Shown here piece after piece: positions 61,624 to 64,000 of a stretch of DNA of 64,000 bases. Source of the stretch: Sphingobium terrigena. GTDB taxonomy: Bacteria > Pseudomonadota > Alphaproteobacteria > Sphingomonadales > Sphingomonadaceae. The stretch's first letter is position 1. Every line of letters begins with the position of its first letter. A program made the position numbers and the translations under genes. The stretch is taken from positions 7,712-71,711 of the forward strand of contig NZ_QVRA01000016.1 in the NCBI RefSeq assembly GCF_003591655.1, given 5' to 3'. A model generated the notes under the pieces. It had not been told where the DNA came from, ran no database searches, and was given only the letters and a program-made list of their open reading frames with translations.

Positions 61624-62528
61624 TGCGCCCTGTCACGGTCGCCCTGTGGGCCGTCCTTTTGCTGCCCCAACCTGTATATGCACAGCTCTCCCGCGGTACA
61701 TCGATGCCTGTAACAGCAACGCCATCCGTCCCGGCCATGAAGCAGGGCTATTGGTGGTATGCGCCAGCGCCAAAAGCAAGCGACGACAAGGTCGAACCCG
61801 ACGTCTTGAATAAGCCCGTCATCCCGCCGATGACAGAACTGGCGCGCTGGACCCCGCCCAAAATACGCAAACTGATCGAGGAACAGCGCGACTATGCCGC
61901 AACCGTACTGAGCGTTGAAGCCGTGTCCGATTTCTGGCGCTTGCAGGATTTTGCCCGGCGCAAGGCGCGCGCCTTCGCCGGCGTCACCCAGATCGCCATG
62001 CTCCAGCATCCTGAACTGAACGCCAAATCCGCCAATCCGATGGTGAGCGATGCGCGCGACCAGATGTTGGCGCAAAAGGATGCTGTGCGCCGCGCCTATC
62101 TGCGCGCGCAGGCCCGGGACTTTGCCCTCGTCATGTTCTCGCGCGCCAGTTGTGGCTATTGCCGGGTGCAATGGCCCGTGGTTCAGCGGTTCCAGGACGA
62201 GATGGGTTGGCAGGTAACGCTCCAGGATCTCGACCGGCGGCCGGAGATTGCCCAGCGTTATGGGGTCGAGGTAACGCCGACCACCATGGTCATCCGGCGC
62301 GGCAGCGCGCAGCGCATGGTGATCGCCACCGGGGTCGAAGCCTATCCCAATCTCATCCAGACCGCCTATCAGGCCGTGCGCCTGCTGTCGGGCGATATTC
62401 GGCCAGAGCAGTTTCTCACCGGAGCCGGTGAAGAGGACGGCTTTTTCGATGCGCTTGCCAATGGGCCAGTCTCTACGAGCAGCGTCGAGGAACAAATCTC
62501 GGCGACCGGTGGGATGGTTGAGCCATGA
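61620..62528 (+). CDS. traF: TraF (F-type), thioredoxin-like pilus assembly protein
   Basis: 302 residues. Signal peptide ends QPVYAQL. TraF opening KQGYWWYAPAPK and a C-terminal thioredoxin fold with active site SCGYC (Cys178, Cys181), and TPTTMVI as the cis-Pro loop. Unlike F TraF, the CxxC is kept, so it may be redox-active. ATGA overlaps on both sides. Confidence 0.85.
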   Translation: MMRPVTVALWAVLLLPQPVYAQLSRGTSMPVTATPSVPAMKQGYWWYAPAPKASDDKVEPDVLNKPVIPPMTELARWTPPKIRKLIEEQRDYAATVLSVEAVSDFWRLQDFARRKARAFAGVTQIAMLQHPELNAKSANPMVSDARDQMLAQKDAVRRAYLRAQARDFALVMFSRASCGYCRVQWPVVQRFQDEMGWQVTLQDLDRRPEIAQRYGVEVTPTTMVIRRGSAQRMVIATGVEAYPNLIQTAYQAVRLLSGDIRPEQFLTGAGEEDGFFDALANGPVSTSSVEEQISATGGMVEP

Positions 62529-63106
62529 TGTGGCGGCGCGTCCCGTTCGTCCTGGCGGCGATGATCGCGCCATGGACATTGGCGCAAGCCCGTTCGCCTT
62601 CACGCGACGACGCCGTGCGCGCCGCCATCCATCCGGTTGCTACCAGCGCTGCCATGCAGTCATGGCTGGCACGGGTGCCGGTGACGCGGGATTTCCCCGC
62701 CGATTTTGCAGCAACGCTGGGACAACAAGCCCCACTTTATATCGTCGAGACGACCACCACCCCAGCCTGTCTCCCCTGCGACGATCTCTGGGCCAAGCTT
62801 GGCCGCTTCTCACGCACCTATCGCTGGCAGGTCCGTACCATCAGCGGTCAGGAAGCCCTGCTGCGATCGGGTCGCCTTGGGCTTCCATGGGTCGGCCACC
62901 CGGTCGCCTGGGTCCGACCGCTCAGCGACCCCAATCGCATCATCCCGATAGCGATCGGCACCGACCAGCCGCAAAATCTCGCGCGCAACGCCTATCTCGC
63001 CGCCAAAATGCTGACCGGCGTTCGCCCGGCCGTGGGCCTGCGCGCCATGGCGAAATTTACCGGAATCGTAGGCGCTCCACCCGCGCAGTCGGGGTCATCG
63101 CGTTGA
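62525..63106 (+). CDS. Thioredoxin-like protein with CLPC site
   Basis: 193 residues. Signal peptide ends TLAQARS. Thioredoxin-like core with TPACLPCDDLWAKLG (Cys82, Cys85) and LPWVGHPVAWV. It occupies the TrbB place of F operons (a disulfide isomerase), and is the third redox-type protein in this operon after DsbC and TraF. Exact partner unknown. Confidence 0.6.
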   Translation: MMWRRVPFVLAAMIAPWTLAQARSPSRDDAVRAAIHPVATSAAMQSWLARVPVTRDFPADFAATLGQQAPLYIVETTTTPACLPCDDLWAKLGRFSRTYRWQVRTISGQEALLRSGRLGLPWVGHPVAWVRPLSDPNRIIPIAIGTDQPQNLARNAYLAAKMLTGVRPAVGLRAMAKFTGIVGAPPAQSGSSR

Positions 63107-63139
63107 GGGGCTCCAACCATATTTATCTCAATCTCGCAA

Positions 63140-63166
63140 AGGCGTCCCGCTGGCGGGCGGACGCCT
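63140..63166 (+). terminator. Hairpin before traH
   Basis: 8-bp arms AGGCGTCC/GGACGCCT with a GC-rich inner part and CCTTGTCT after it. It lies in the only sizeable gap within this part of the operon, 31 bases before the traH ATG. May act as a weak terminator, RNA stabiliser or leave traH with its own control. Confidence 0.45.
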
Positions 63167-63197
63167 CCTTGTCTGCTCACTCTCAAGGAAGCCCGCC

Positions 63198-64000
63198 ATG
63201 CGTTCATTTTCCCAACGCCTTTCACTGACGGTCTGCGCGCTTCTCGCCACCTGCGGCGCGACCACTCCTGCCTATGCCCAGGGCTGGGCGGAAAGCTGGT
63301 TCGACAATGTGACCTACACCGCGCCTGGCTCCTTTGAGGACCAGACGCGCGGCTATGTGACCGCTGGCGGCATGTCCGGGCGCGTCGATGTCCATGACGA
63401 TTATCTTATGTCGCTGACCCTGCCCAAGGTGAAGGCAGGCTGTGGCGGCATCGACATGTTTCTGGGCGGCATGTCCTTCCTTGACCCCGACTATCTGGTG
63501 CAGAAGCTGGAAAGCATTCTCCAGGCCGCGCCCGCCGTCGCTTTCCAATATCTGCTCGAAACGCTCGACGAAAAAATGGGAAATATCATCTCGAAGATGG
63601 AGGCTGCGACCAATTTCCTCAATTCCATCCAGGTCAATGACTGCCGCCTCGCCAATCGCATGGTCCAGATCGCCAAAGGCGATGAGAATATGTCGGGCAT
63701 CATCGAGGAAATGACTGGCTATAAATCGGTGAAACAGGGCTTTGCCAAAAGCTATCAGCAAAGCCGCGAGAAGATCCAGGCAAACCAGAATAATCCAACC
63801 GAGGATTTGAAGGACGCTCTAGCCAATTGTCCCGCCGAGGTGACCGACATCTTCCGCACCGGTTCGCTGCTGTCGCATGCCGCAACCCGCGTGGGTGCAG
63901 GCGACTGGGCAGGCGTCATGCGCGCGCGGGTCGGCGACGTCTATATGCGCTGGGACGCGACCGACAAGGTGCCGATCTTCTCCGCCATCCCGGCCTGCCC
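63198..64000 (+). CDS. traH: TraH, pilus assembly protein (cut by window end)
   Basis: First 267 residues; continues past the window. Start ATG 63198 with AAGGA eight bases before. Signal peptide ends TPAYAQG, then WFDNVTYTAPGSFEDQTRGY, VKAGCGGIDMFLGGMSFLD and a coiled-coil-like middle, all TraH features. Periplasmic/outer-membrane factor for F-type pilus assembly. traG is expected next. Confidence 0.88.
   Translation, partial: MRSFSQRLSLTVCALLATCGATTPAYAQGWAESWFDNVTYTAPGSFEDQTRGYVTAGGMSGRVDVHDDYLMSLTLPKVKAGCGGIDMFLGGMSFLDPDYLVQKLESILQAAPAVAFQYLLETLDEKMGNIISKMEAATNFLNSIQVNDCRLANRMVQIAKGDENMSGIIEEMTGYKSVKQGFAKSYQQSREKIQANQNNPTEDLKDALANCPAEVTDIFRTGSLLSHAATRVGAGDWAGVMRARVGDVYMRWDATDKVPIFSAIPAC

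Noticed and set aside
1..64000. CRISPR arrays, tRNA/rRNA genes, intact insertion sequences, oriT or replication origin
   Set aside because: No regularly spaced repeats, clover-leaf genes, transposase frames or relaxase/Rep genes were recognised on either strand.

Overview
The window looks like part of a conjugative plasmid or integrated conjugative element from a sphingomonad (Sphingobium/Sphingomonas type, Alphaproteobacteria). The DNA is GC-rich. It carries a DUF5818 protein typical of sphingomonads, a proteobacterial lasso-peptide locus with FecI/FecR/TonB-receptor genes, and a long F-type conjugation operon running off the right end. No replication, partition, relaxase, tRNA, rRNA, CRISPR or intact insertion sequence was seen, so plasmid versus ICE cannot be decided. 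Family names are recalled from known motifs; no database search was possible.

Layout. 0.3-12.6 kb is a metal-resistance island, nearly all on the minus strand: a CzcCBA-type RND efflux system, an MFS exporter with a His-rich tail divergent from a CsoR/InrS-type sensor (two operator-like palindromes lie between them), HupE, a DUF4198 gene cut by an in-frame amber codon, and small envelope proteins. 12.6-17.1 kb holds a Tat-type superoxide dismutase, chromate genes chrB-chrA, and a divergent alginate-export-type porin. 17.8-23.6 kb is a tightly coupled seven-gene operon ending in the His-Xaa-Ser system (radical SAM HxsB and HxsC, repeat substrate HxsA), preceded by an M48 metalloprotease and three uncharacterised genes. 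Every junction is a 4-base ATGA/GTGA overlap. 23.8-28.9 kb encodes small secreted proteins, an S1/P1 nuclease, a DNA/RNA endonuclease, a DUF2235 hydrolase, a DEDD-type exonuclease and a decayed carboxylesterase. 29.3-34.3 kb is a Gabija-like defence pair (OLD-family nuclease plus UvrD-like helicase) with a DUF3800 protein and a small zinc-ribbon-like protein.

35.6-45.8 kb is a lasso-peptide locus: FecI sigma factor, FecR, TonB receptor with STN domain and lasso-peptide isopeptidase on the plus strand; then on the minus strand macrolactam synthetase (C), fused leader-binding/peptidase protein (B), a 44-residue precursor (A) and GntR and XRE regulators. The predicted 22-residue core has an 8-residue ring closed on Asp8. 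The receptor-FecR-FecI cascade plausibly senses and imports the peptide, and the isopeptidase opens it.

46.0-64.0 kb is the transfer operon (DsbC, TraA, L, E, K, B, V, C, W, U, two TraN-like proteins, TrbC, S26 peptidase, TraF, a thioredoxin-like protein, TraH). It lies downstream of three 14-bp palindromes spaced exactly 20 bp apart.

Strongest leads: the lasso peptide, the extended Hxs-protease operon without a recognisable HxsD, and the periodic operator array before the transfer genes.
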